The notes below the pieces were generated by a model. The model ran no database searches and was not told the DNA's origin. It saw only the letters and a program-made list of their open reading frames with translations. This document shows positions 50,070 through 58,135 of a stretch of DNA of 64,000 nt, piece after piece. The position numbers and the translations under genes were made by a program. Source of the DNA: Actinospica acidithermotolerans (GTDB lineage: Bacteria > Actinomycetota > Actinomycetes > Streptomycetales > Catenulisporaceae); NCBI RefSeq assembly GCF_018139625.1, contig NZ_JAGSOH010000006.1, positions 1-64,000 of the forward strand, read 5' to 3'. Every line of letters starts with the position of its first letter. Within the stretch, counting starts at the first letter, position 1.

Positions 50070-52037
50070 ATGATGACCCTCGCTACGAGCAAGCTCAGCC
50101 GCCGTGGATTCCTGGCCGTCTCGGCCGCGACCCCCGTCGCGTTCTACGCCACGCCCGCCGCCGCCTCCGCGAAGGCCGCCGCGACAGGGACCTCGCTCGC
50201 CGAGACCGTGACCGGGCTGCCCTTCGTCGAGTCCTACCAGACCAACGTCTCGGCGAACCTGACCGCCGCCTCGAACGCCGCCGTGCGCGCCCTCGACGGC
50301 ATGGCCGTCGCGTGGGAGACCGGCGCCGCCTGGAACACCGGCTCCGTGCTGCTCGCCGACTACCTGCGCGCGAACATGCGGATCAGCGCCCGACTCACCA
50401 AGGAGCGCACCGAGGCGCAGGCCAAGGAGGCGTTCATCTTCGACCGCCGCGACCAGAGCTACACGATGATCACCGGCCTCGGCCCGCTCGCAGACCTCTA
50501 CAAGGCCGGCTCGCTCGCCGTCACCAGCATCACCTCCGCCCCCGACGGCACCCCGGCCACCACGGTCAGCGACGCGGTCCCGGCCGGTGCCCCGGCCGGC
50601 TCGGCCACCGGCCCCGGCTCGGCCACCTCGGCGCTCGGCGCGGTCGTCGTGCTCGAGGAGACCCTGCGCGGCAGCTACTCCTCGGGCAACCCCTCGAAGA
50701 ACGCCTACCAGTACCCGCGGCCGTGGCGGATGAACGAGGACAGCGAGGTCGTGGACACCGGCACGGTGGACGCGTACGGCTACCCGGTCTACGAGTCCGA
50801 CGTCGAGGTCTGCGCGCAGCTGCTGCTCCAGCGCAGCCTGACCCCGGCGAGCGACGGCGGCTTCCCGAGCGGCCACTCCAACGCGTTCTACCTGGCGGGC
50901 ATCGCCTACGCGTACGCGATCCCCGAGCGCTTCCAGGAGCTGATCGCCTGCGCCGCGTACAGCGCGAACACCCGCATCATCGCCGGCATGCACTCGCCGA
51001 ACGACGTGATCGGCGGCCGGATCCTGGCCACCGCCCTCGCCGCCGCGATCCTGCACGACCCCGCGAACGCGTCCGTCAAGGCCGCCGCGCGCGCGAACGC
51101 CCTCTCCTACTTCGAGGCGCAGACCAGCACGACCGCCGACACCCTCTTCGCCTACGCGCACTCGCAGGGCCTTAACGAGGACCTGTTCGCCGACCGCGAG
51201 ACCAACGCGGGCTACGTCTACCCGCACCTGACCTACGGCCTGCCGTCGCAGGGCTCGCAGAAGCCCGCGAGCGTCTATACGGTGCCCGAGGGCGCCGAGG
51301 TGCTGCTCGAGACCCGCCAGCCCTACCTGACCGCCGACCAGCGCCGCGACGTGCTCGCGACCACGGCGATCGACGACCGCAACGTCATGCTGGACGGCTT
51401 CGAGGAGTGGGGCCGGATCAACCTGTTCGCCGCCGCCGACGGCTACGCCGCCTTCGCGAGCACCGTCACCGTCGCGATGGACGCGGCCCAGGGCGGCTTC
51501 AGCAAGGCCGACTCCTGGAAGAACGACATCGCCGGCCGCGGCGGCCTCGTGAAGCAGGGCACCGGCTCGCTCACCCTGACCGGCTCGAACAGCTACACCG
51601 GCGGCACCACGATCGAGGCCGGCACGATCGTCGCCGCCTCGGCCAGTGCCCTCGGCAACGGCGACGTGACCGTCCAGTCCGCCGGAACGCTCGCTGTCTC
51701 CTCCGACGCGGCGACTCGCGGCGTCGAGATCCGCGGCGACTACACGCAGGACGGCGGCACGCTGCAGCTTGCGCTCGGCAGCGGTGGCGCCGACGGGAAC
51801 GGCAGCGGCGGGTTCACCGGCTGCGGAGCGGCCCTCTCCGTCGACGGCCGCGTCGAGCTCGCCGCAGGCAGCACGCTCGCGCTCACCCTGACCGGCGCCC
51901 CGCGCAAGGGCACCGTGGTCCCGGTCATCGAGGCCCGCAACGTGCGCGGCTGGTTCGACTCCGTGACCGTGAACATCGCGGGCGTCCAGGCCGTCCCGGT
52001 CCAGACCCGCGACGGTATCGCCATCCGCTTCGCCTAG
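50070..52037 (+). CDS. Tat-exported PAP2 (class A) acid phosphatase with autotransporter-like repeat
   Basis: The 655-residue protein has a twin-arginine signal (KLSRRGFLAVSAATP) and a vanadium-haloperoxidase-fold phosphatase domain. The motifs are KNAYQYPRPWR, GGFPSGHSNAFY (residues ~264-275) and NTRIIAGMHSPNDVIGGRI, in which Thr replaces the usual Ser before Arg. The C-terminal ~150 residues contain KQGTGSLTLTGSNSYTGGTT and repeated beta-strand patterns, a motif known from autotransporter passenger domains, unusual in a Gram-positive. The ATG at 50070 (or 50073) has a weak agaaag site. A PHO-box-like array precedes it; PI-PLC and GH92 are divergent. Confidence 0.85.
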   Translation: MMTLATSKLSRRGFLAVSAATPVAFYATPAAASAKAAATGTSLAETVTGLPFVESYQTNVSANLTAASNAAVRALDGMAVAWETGAAWNTGSVLLADYLRANMRISARLTKERTEAQAKEAFIFDRRDQSYTMITGLGPLADLYKAGSLAVTSITSAPDGTPATTVSDAVPAGAPAGSATGPGSATSALGAVVVLEETLRGSYSSGNPSKNAYQYPRPWRMNEDSEVVDTGTVDAYGYPVYESDVEVCAQLLLQRSLTPASDGGFPSGHSNAFYLAGIAYAYAIPERFQELIACAAYSANTRIIAGMHSPNDVIGGRILATALAAAILHDPANASVKAAARANALSYFEAQTSTTADTLFAYAHSQGLNEDLFADRETNAGYVYPHLTYGLPSQGSQKPASVYTVPEGAEVLLETRQPYLTADQRRDVLATTAIDDRNVMLDGFEEWGRINLFAAADGYAAFASTVTVAMDAAQGGFSKADSWKNDIAGRGGLVKQGTGSLTLTGSNSYTGGTTIEAGTIVAASASALGNGDVTVQSAGTLAVSSDAATRGVEIRGDYTQDGGTLQLALGSGGADGNGSGGFTGCGAALSVDGRVELAAGSTLALTLTGAPRKGTVVPVIEARNVRGWFDSVTVNIAGVQAVPVQTRDGIAIRFA

Positions 52038-52083
52038 TCTCCGAGTCGGCTCCGAGGCGGTTGATCGGAGGCGGCGAAATCAC

Positions 52084-52158
52084 TGCGCGCTGAGGGCTCG
52101 CACGGCGAGAAAGCCGTTTGCCCTCACGGTATCGGCCGCTGCCAGCCCTCAGCGCGCA
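52084..52158 (+). terminator. Long hairpin after the PAP2 gene
   Basis: A perfect 15-bp inverted repeat, tgcgcgctgagggct (52084-52098) with its complement at 52144-52158, encloses a 45-nt loop. It lies 47 nt after the phosphatase stop and probably acts as a terminator or mRNA stabiliser. Confidence 0.55.
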
Positions 52159-52267
52159 CACGCAGGCCGATCGGCCTCCAGTTTCCGGGCGCGACGGAAT
52201 CGCGATGCGCGGCGAGGTCGAGCCGGAACCGGCCTGTCCGCGGAGGCGGAGCTGGCATGATGGACTA

Positions 52268-52969
52268 ATGATCGACCGAGTTCTCGCCGCCTGCGACGGC
52301 GCCTGCAAGGGAAACCCCGGACCCGCCGCGTGGGCATGGGCCATCGCCCGGGAGCCGGACGGCAGCCCCGGCCGCTGGGAGGCCGGCGGACTCGGCATCG
52401 CGACGAACAACATCGCCGAGCTCACCGCCCTGGAGCAGCTGCTCTCCGCGGTCGACCCGAAGACGCCGCTGGAAGTCCGGATGGATTCGCAATACGCGAT
52501 GAACGCCGTGACCACGTGGCTTCCCGGCTGGCGCAAGCGCGGCTGGAAGACCGCCGGCGGCACCCCCGTGGCCAACCGCGACCTCGTCGTACGCATCGAC
52601 GCCCTGCTCGCCGGCCGCGACGTGAAGTTCGTCTACGTCCCCGCCCACCAGTCCGGCGGCGACCCCCTCAACGCCCTGGTCGACGAGGCGGCCAGCGCCT
52701 GCGCCGTCAGTCAGAAGCGGGCCGGGGGAGTGCTGACGCCGGAGGAAGCGCTGCGGCTCTCGGTCCCGGCCGTCACCGCCGTCCCGAAGGCGGCGAAGAC
52801 GGCGTCGGGCGCGAAGACCGCCAAGGCCTCCTCGGCCGGGAACGGCGCGCCGCGCACCCTCGCCGCGAAGTACCCCGGCACCTGCAGCTGCGGCAAGCGC
52901 TACGCGGCCGGCGAGCAGATCGCCAAGGGCGCCAGCGGCTGGGGGCACGTGGAGTGCGCCGGCCGCTGA
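52268..52969 (+). CDS. Ribonuclease HI with C-terminal Cys-containing extension
   Basis: The N-terminal ~150 residues are an RNase HI domain that cleaves RNA in RNA-DNA hybrids. The metal-binding residues are D10 (ACDGACKGNPGPAAW), E51 (NNIAELTALEQ), D73 (VRMDSQYAMNAV) and D139 (NALVDEAAS). An Ala/Lys linker follows, then a ~40-residue tail with TCSCGKRYAAGEQI and GWGHVECAGR, which may form a small metal-binding fold. ATG at 52268 has no clear ribosome site; catgat lies 6 nt upstream. The extension is unlike the N-terminal hybrid-binding domain of other RNases H. Confidence 0.88.
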   Translation: MIDRVLAACDGACKGNPGPAAWAWAIAREPDGSPGRWEAGGLGIATNNIAELTALEQLLSAVDPKTPLEVRMDSQYAMNAVTTWLPGWRKRGWKTAGGTPVANRDLVVRIDALLAGRDVKFVYVPAHQSGGDPLNALVDEAASACAVSQKRAGGVLTPEEALRLSVPAVTAVPKAAKTASGAKTAKASSAGNGAPRTLAAKYPGTCSCGKRYAAGEQIAKGASGWGHVECAGR

Positions 52970-53108
52970 GGAGCGAGGGCTGAAGTCACTAGCCTCGCGA
53001 GAGGGCGTCGCGCGATGTTCGCGGGTTGTGGCTTCGTCTCCGCAGCTACAGGTTCGAGGCCGCGAATCTCGGTGGATTCCGCGCCGTATTCCGATCAGAA
53101 TCCCGACC

Positions 53109-53870
53109 ATGACCGACTTCGCCGCCGACGGCTTCGTCAAGATCGAGCAGGCCTTTTCGGAGGAGACGGCGGCAGCGGCCCGGGCGAGCCTGTGGCGTGA
53201 AACGGGTTGCGACCCCGACGATCCGTCGACGTGGACCAAGCCGGTGATCAGGCTCAGCGGATACGGCGGCGGCCCGTTCGAGGAGGCGCCGAACACACCC
53301 GCGCTCCTCAGGGCCTACGACGACCTCGCCGGTCCCGGCCGTTGGAGCCCGCGCACCGGCCTCGGCACGTTTCCGATCCGGTTCCCCAGTGCGGAGCCAC
53401 CCGGCGACGACGGCTGGCACATCGACGCGAGCTTCGCAGGTGATGACCCGAGCGACGATCCCCTGGACCCCATGAGTTGGCGGGTGAATCTGACGTCGCG
53501 CGGGCGGGCGCTGCTCATGCTGTTCCTGTTCTCCGAGGTGGGCGAGAACGACGCGCCGACCAGGATCCGGGTCGGCTCGCACCTCGCCGTGCCCCGGCTG
53601 CTCGAGTCGGCGGGCGAGGCGGGGCTGCCCATGAGAGAGATCTCGCAGCGAGCCGCCGCGGCCACGCAGGACCTGCCGGTTGCCCTGGCCACCGGCCGCC
53701 CGGGCGATGTCTACCTCTGCCACCCGTTCCTCGTGCACGCGGCCCAGCCGCACCGTGGCACCCGTCCCCGCTTCCTGGCGCAGCCGCCCCTCGACCCAGG
53801 TCCGACGCCGTACTCCGTGGACGGCGATTCGCCGGTGGAGCGGGCGATCCGGCTCGGTCTCCGCCGCTGA
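53109..53870 (+). CDS. PhyH-like Fe(II)/2-oxoglutarate dioxygenase
   Basis: The 253-residue protein has a double-stranded beta-helix with the H-x-D metal pair in DDGWHIDASFAG, the distal His in LCHPFLVHAAQPH, and the 2-oxoglutarate-binding Arg in GTRPRFLAQPP. It would hydroxylate an unknown substrate using 2-oxoglutarate and O2. ATG at 53109 has no Shine-Dalgarno; cagaat lies 7 nt upstream, so it may be leaderless. No functional partner is adjacent. Confidence 0.8.
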   Translation: MTDFAADGFVKIEQAFSEETAAAARASLWRETGCDPDDPSTWTKPVIRLSGYGGGPFEEAPNTPALLRAYDDLAGPGRWSPRTGLGTFPIRFPSAEPPGDDGWHIDASFAGDDPSDDPLDPMSWRVNLTSRGRALLMLFLFSEVGENDAPTRIRVGSHLAVPRLLESAGEAGLPMREISQRAAAATQDLPVALATGRPGDVYLCHPFLVHAAQPHRGTRPRFLAQPPLDPGPTPYSVDGDSPVERAIRLGLRR

Positions 53871-54074
53871 ACAGCAGTCAGGACCGTGGCACCAGCAGCC
53901 AGGACCGTGGCGCCGCCGCGACGGCCCCGAGACCCCGACCGCTGCGCCTGACCACGACCCGCCGGTATCGCGCGCCCCGCGTGTCTGTCACCTGGACGGA
54001 TGCGCTTACGTGCTGATCGGTCGATTGCAGCCGACGATGAACTGGGGTCGGAGCGAGCCGAGGAGACGAGCAGG

Positions 54075-54302
54075 ATGAACAGTGAGCCGATGCCCCTGCA
54101 GGCGCCGCCGGCATGGACCGAGACGAGCGGTATCGCCTTCGACGAAACGTGGTGGGGCGCGTATGACGAGGACGTGATATGCCCAGCCTGCCCGGGAAAC
54201 AGCGACCCCGGCTCGTTTCGGGGGATCGAGTGCTTCGGAGGGCGTTCCTGGGCCGTGTTCACCTGCGGGCACGCTATCGAGTCGAGCCGACCCGGGGAGT
54301 GA
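54075..54302 (+). CDS. Small Cys-rich hypothetical protein
   Basis: The 75-residue protein has a C-x-x-C knuckle (VICPACPGNS) followed by IECFGGRSWAVFTCGHAIE. Four Cys and a His could bind one zinc. The N-terminal half is Trp/Tyr/acidic (AFDETWWGAYDEDV). The family is unknown. ATG at 54075 follows gaggagacgagcagg, a good site. Its stop is 45 nt before the YbaK gene. Confidence 0.6.
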   Translation: MNSEPMPLQAPPAWTETSGIAFDETWWGAYDEDVICPACPGNSDPGSFRGIECFGGRSWAVFTCGHAIESSRPGE

Positions 54303-54346
54303 ATCCGCTGGAGAGTCGCGGGTCCGTCGATCTAGACTTTCTCGCC

Positions 54347-54850
54347 ATGACGGAGACGCCGGAAGAGACGGACAGCGCGATCCGGGAACGCGCCGGCGTC
54401 CGTCTGGTGCGCGAGGCCATGCGTGCCGCGGGGATCGCCGATGACGTTCGGGTCCTGTCCTCTACGGCGCCGACGGCGGCCGCCGCTGCCGAGCAGCTCG
54501 GCTGCCCGGTCGGGGCCATCGCGAACAGCTTGGTGTTCGAGGCCGATGGTGTTCCGCTCCTCGTGCTCACCAGTGGCGCGCACCGGGTCGAGACCGGCGC
54601 GTTGGCCGGGCGCATCGGTGTGGGCTCGATCCGCCGTGCTTCGGCTGAGTTCGTGCGTGCGGCCACCGGCCAGGCCATCGGCGGCGTGGCGCCCTTCGGG
54701 CATCCTGCGCCGGTGCGAACGCTCGTCGACGAGGCTCTTGCCGCGTACGACGTGATCTGGGCCGCCGCCGGTCACCACCGGACCGTGTTCCCCACGAGCT
54801 TCGCGCAGCTCGTCGCCGCTACCGGCGGCACCGTGGTCGCCGTGGACTGA
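54347..54850 (+). CDS. YbaK/EbsC-type aminoacyl-tRNA deacylase
   Basis: The 167-residue single-domain editing protein hydrolyses mischarged tRNA (Cys-tRNAPro and relatives). Landmarks are STAPTAAAAAEQLGCPVGAIANSLVF, VLTSGAHRVE, RRASAEFVRAATGQAIGGVAPFGH and the C-terminal PTSFAQLVAATGGTVV. ATG at 54347 has no ribosome site. TAGACT ends 8 nt upstream, so a leaderless mRNA is possible. Confidence 0.88.
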   Translation: MTETPEETDSAIRERAGVRLVREAMRAAGIADDVRVLSSTAPTAAAAAEQLGCPVGAIANSLVFEADGVPLLVLTSGAHRVETGALAGRIGVGSIRRASAEFVRAATGQAIGGVAPFGHPAPVRTLVDEALAAYDVIWAAAGHHRTVFPTSFAQLVAATGGTVVAVD

Positions 54851-54917
54851 CCTGAGACGAAGGTCAGTGGCGGACCTCTGGAGGGTCCTGACACGCGCCG
54901 GTGTCGCGGCGTCCGCC

Positions 54918-54951
54918 TATGATGGGCCACATCTCCGGATGAAACATTTCA
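54918..54951 (+). promoter_or_regulatory. Promoter -10 box and LacI-type operator
   Basis: TATGAT (54918-54923) is a near-ideal -10 box. TGAAACATTTCA (54940-54951) is a palindrome with 5-bp arms just downstream of the expected transcription start. It would allow the LacI-type product encoded next to repress its own gene. Confidence 0.5.
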
Positions 54952-54974
54952 AAGAGCGACTGGCGGGTGCGGGA

Positions 54975-56021
54975 GTGATCAGGCGGACGGTGGGGATCAA
55001 GGACGTGGCCCAGCAGGCCGGCGTCTCCGTCGGCACGGTCTCCAACGTGATCAACCGGCCGGAGACGGTGGCCAGGGCGACGCGCGAGCGGGTCCAGGAG
55101 GTGATCGCCCGGCTCGGCTACGTGCGCAGCGAGTCCGCGCGTCAGCTGCGGGCGGGGGCCAGCCGGATCATGGGGCTGCTGGTGCTCGACATGGGCAACC
55201 CCTTCTTCGTCGACGTGGCACGCGGCGCCGAGCGCACGGCCCGCGCGGCCGGGCTCGGCGTGATGGTCTGCAACAGCGACAGCTCGCCGGACGAGGAGGC
55301 CGAGTACCTGTCGATGTTCGTCGAGCAGCGGGTGCGCGGGGTCCTGGTCACGCCCGCCGACGCGACCGGCCGCGACCTCTCGCTGCTGCGCCGGCATCAG
55401 ATCCCGTACGTCGTCGTGGACGCGGTCGTCGAGGACGGGGACGGCCGGGGCGCCTGCTCGGTGTCGGTCGACGACGTGATCGGCGGCGAGATGGCCGTCG
55501 CGCACCTGATCGACCAGGGGCACCGGTCCATCGCCTTCGTCAGCGGCCTCGGGCACGACCGACCGCAGATCCGCGACCGCTGGGCCGGCGCGTGCCGGGC
55601 CGTCGCGGCGGCCGGCCTGCCGCCGGAGACGATGCGCGAGATCTCGACCGACCGGCTCGACGTGTCCCCGGGCGCCGACGCCGTCGCGTCCCTGCTCGGC
55701 CTGCGCAAACGGCCCACGGCGGTCTTCTGCGCGAACGACATGCTGGCGCTGGGCGTGCTGCAGGCGCTGTTCGCGGTCGGGATCAAGGTGCCGGAGGAGA
55801 TCGCGCTCGTCGGCTACGACGACATCGAATTCGCCGCGGCCGCCGCGGTGCCGCTGACCTCGGTGCGCCAGCCCGCGGTCGAGATGGGCCGACTCGCCGC
55901 CGAGATGCTGGTCAGGGAGACGATGGCCGAGGAAGACGCCGAGGAGCACGTGCACGAGCAGATCGTGCTGCAGCCCGAGCTCGCCGTGCGCGAATCAAGC
56001 CGCCGGCGCCTGGCTCCGTGA
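54975..56021 (+). CDS. LacI-family transcriptional regulator
   Basis: The LacI helix-turn-helix GIKDVAQQAGVSVGTVSNVINR is followed by hinge VRSESARQLRAGASRIMGLL and a sugar-sensing domain (LDMGNPFFVDVARGAE, FCANDMLALGVLQAL, VGYDDIEFAAAAAVPLTSVRQ). The frame opens at 54867. GTG at 54975 starts 7 codons before the GIKDVA helix as usual, and ATG at 54939 is an alternative. No sugar genes are adjacent, so its targets lie elsewhere. Its end overlaps the convergent glycosyltransferase by 27 bp. Confidence 0.9.
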   Translation: MIRRTVGIKDVAQQAGVSVGTVSNVINRPETVARATRERVQEVIARLGYVRSESARQLRAGASRIMGLLVLDMGNPFFVDVARGAERTARAAGLGVMVCNSDSSPDEEAEYLSMFVEQRVRGVLVTPADATGRDLSLLRRHQIPYVVVDAVVEDGDGRGACSVSVDDVIGGEMAVAHLIDQGHRSIAFVSGLGHDRPQIRDRWAGACRAVAAAGLPPETMREISTDRLDVSPGADAVASLLGLRKRPTAVFCANDMLALGVLQALFAVGIKVPEEIALVGYDDIEFAAAAAVPLTSVRQPAVEMGRLAAEMLVRETMAEEDAEEHVHEQIVLQPELAVRESSRRRLAP

Positions 56022-57299
56022 CGTCTCCCGGCGCAGGGAGCCTGTTCCCGCGTCGGCCTTGAGCTTCACCTTCACCTTGGTCTTGGTTTTAGTCTTCCGC
56101 TCGGGCTTCGGCTTCGCGGCCCGCTCAGCTTTGGTCTCCGGTTTCGCGGCCCGCTCAGCCTTCGTCTTCGACTTGGTCTTCGCGGTGATCGGGCGGACGC
56201 CCGCCGAGGCCGCGACGTGTTCGTGCACGTCGAGCATCTCCTCCACCGAGCGCGACCAGGGGTGGAGCTCCGCCTGGAGCCGGGCCGCGGCACGTCGCTC
56301 CGGCTCGGGACGGCTCAGCACCTCCAGCACGCCTTGCGCCATCCCGAGCGCGGTCGGCGGGGCCACGGCTCCCGCGGCCGCGCCGAGCAGCTCGCCCGAC
56401 GCGCCGCCGGACGCGGCGACCACCGGCGTTCCGCAGGCGAGGGCTTCGAGCACCGACAGGCCGAAGGTCTCCACCAGGCACGGGGCGAGCACGACGTCCG
56501 CCGCGGCCAGCCGGGAGGCGAGCAGCGGGCGGTCGGCGAGGTGGCCGTGGAAGACCACCGGCAGGCCCTTCGCCGCGCGGTGGAGCTCCGCCTGCGCGGT
56601 GCCGGTTCCATAGACGTCGAGCTGCACGTCGTGGCCCGCGTGCGCCAGCTCCTTCACCGCGGCGATCGCAAGGCCTACGTTCTTCTCCTGGGACAGTCTG
56701 CCCGCGTACGCGAGGCGGATGCCCTCGTGCTCGACGGCCTCCTGCGGGTGGAACAACTCCAGGTCCACCCCGAGCGGCACCCGCCGCAGCGAGCGCACCT
56801 TCAGACCGGTGAATTCGTGCTCGGCGAACTGCGAGGTGACCACGACCGCGTCGAAGCGCGTCGCCACCCGCTGGTTCCACGCGCGGATCGCGGCCTTCGC
56901 CGCCGGGGAGCCGCAGGTCCGAGGCATGTGTGCGGGAATGATCGCGTCCAGGCGCTCGTGCGAGAAGAGCACGGCTCCGACGCCGTTGCGCTCCGCCCAG
57001 CCCGCGACGGCCGTCAGCGTGTACTTGTCCGAGACCTCGATGACGTCCGGCCGCAGCCGCTCCAGCAGCCGCTCGACCACGCCGGTCCGCAGGATCAGCC
57101 GGTAGCCGTTGCCGACCTTCGTGCTCGGCACGGTGACCGTCATTCCGGCCGGGGTGTGCCGCACGGCCCATTCGCGGCCCGGCACGACCAGCACCCGCTC
57201 GTGCCCCGCCGCCGCGTAGCCGTGCCCGAGCCGGTCCACCGCGGTGCGCAGGCCGCCCGAGGTGGAGCTGTAGGCGTTCGCGAGTTGGACGATCCTCAC
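55995..57299 (-). CDS. GT4-type glycosyltransferase with lysine-rich C-terminal tail
   Basis: The 434-residue GT-B enzyme (VRIVQLANAYSSTSGGLRTA; AYAGRLSQEKNVGLAIAAV; APCLVETFGLSVLEALACGT) transfers a sugar from a nucleotide donor, probably to a lipid or polysaccharide. The last ~60 residues are a tail of KTK/AERAAKP units encoded by partly repeated DNA (a 17-nt match at 56113-56129 and 56143-56159). It resembles histone-H1-like or cell-wall-binding basic tails. The GTG start at 57299 overlaps the deacetylase stop (GTGA). It is the third gene of the operon. Confidence 0.88.
   Translation of the reverse strand: MRIVQLANAYSSTSGGLRTAVDRLGHGYAAAGHERVLVVPGREWAVRHTPAGMTVTVPSTKVGNGYRLILRTGVVERLLERLRPDVIEVSDKYTLTAVAGWAERNGVGAVLFSHERLDAIIPAHMPRTCGSPAAKAAIRAWNQRVATRFDAVVVTSQFAEHEFTGLKVRSLRRVPLGVDLELFHPQEAVEHEGIRLAYAGRLSQEKNVGLAIAAVKELAHAGHDVQLDVYGTGTAQAELHRAAKGLPVVFHGHLADRPLLASRLAAADVVLAPCLVETFGLSVLEALACGTPVVAASGGASGELLGAAAGAVAPPTALGMAQGVLEVLSRPEPERRAAARLQAELHPWSRSVEEMLDVHEHVAASAGVRPITAKTKSKTKAERAAKPETKAERAAKPKPERKTKTKTKVKVKLKADAGTGSLRRETSRSQAPAA
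56113..56159 (-). repeat. 30-bp-period repeat encoding the AERAAKP tail units
   Basis: ttcgcggcccgctcagc occurs at 56113-56129 and again at 56143-56159, giving two AERAAKP peptide units. Slippage at this site would change the length of the basic tail. Confidence 0.7.
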
Positions 57300-58135
57300 G
57301 TCGTGGCCCGGGTCGGCGCCTGCAGGTCCCGCGCGGTACGCGGCAGGCCGAGCGCGGCGGCGTACGTCGTGGGGCGCGCGCCGAGCGCCAGGGCCTCGTC
57401 GATCGCGTCGAGCGTCGCGGCGCGCAGGCCGGGCCGGGCGAGGTCGTCGGGGTGCAGCGCGATCCGGAAGGCGCGTCCGTCGCGCGAGAACCGCCGCGCC
57501 GTCTCGGTCATCAGCCGCACGCCGATCCGCTCGCCGAATCCGCCAGGCCGGTGGGAGAGGGCGGGGGCGGCGAGCCGCAGCTCGGCGGTCGCGCCGCCGG
57601 CCCCGGCGAAGGAGTGCACACCCAGGTGGGTCGAGTAGTACCGCAGGCCACTGCGACGCAGCGCGCTGACCGACTCGGGGTTGACCAGCCAGCCCGGCGG
57701 GTGGAAGCCGACCGGATCGACGCCGACGTCCGCCAGCTCTTCGAGTCCTGCCTTGATCCGCGCGCGGGCCTCGCCCTCGGAGAGGGTGGCGAACTCGGCC
57801 GCGCCGCGCGCCATCAGCTGGGCCACGCCGCGGCGCCAGAGCGGGCCCGAGCCGTGCGTGGCGACATGGTAGAAGCCGTGCAGGGCCAGCTCGTGCCCGC
57901 GGTCCTGCGCCTCGAGCATGTCCTCGGCCAGCCGCCCGTCCGAGACCAGGCTCGGCCCGCGCCACGGTCCGGGCACGAGCAGCAGCGTCGCCGGGATGCC
58001 GCGCGCGTCGAGGGCGTCGAGCCAGCGCGCGGTCTGCGCCGCCGTGCCCGGGGCGATGTCGTGGATCGACACCATCAGCGGCGCGCCGCCTCGCGGCGCG
58101 CCGGGTCTGCCGCTGGGTTCCGGACCGGCGGTCAC
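57296..58135 (-). CDS. Polysaccharide deacetylase-like protein (DUF2334 type)
   Basis: The 279-residue TIM-barrel protein has the NodB-like Asp motif LMVSIHDIAPGT, the metal His pair region GHELALHGFYHVA, FHPPGWLVNPESVSALR and FRIALHPDDLARPGL. It likely removes acetyl groups from a glycan intermediate made by the flanking glycosyltransferases. The GTG at 58135 overlaps the upstream stop (GTGA), and its own stop overlaps the next GTG in the same way. It has no signal peptide, so it probably acts in the cytoplasm, as expected for lipid-sugar precursors. Confidence 0.85.
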   Translation of the reverse strand: MTAGPEPSGRPGAPRGGAPLMVSIHDIAPGTAAQTARWLDALDARGIPATLLLVPGPWRGPSLVSDGRLAEDMLEAQDRGHELALHGFYHVATHGSGPLWRRGVAQLMARGAAEFATLSEGEARARIKAGLEELADVGVDPVGFHPPGWLVNPESVSALRRSGLRYYSTHLGVHSFAGAGGATAELRLAAPALSHRPGGFGERIGVRLMTETARRFSRDGRAFRIALHPDDLARPGLRAATLDAIDEALALGARPTTYAAALGLPRTARDLQAPTRATT

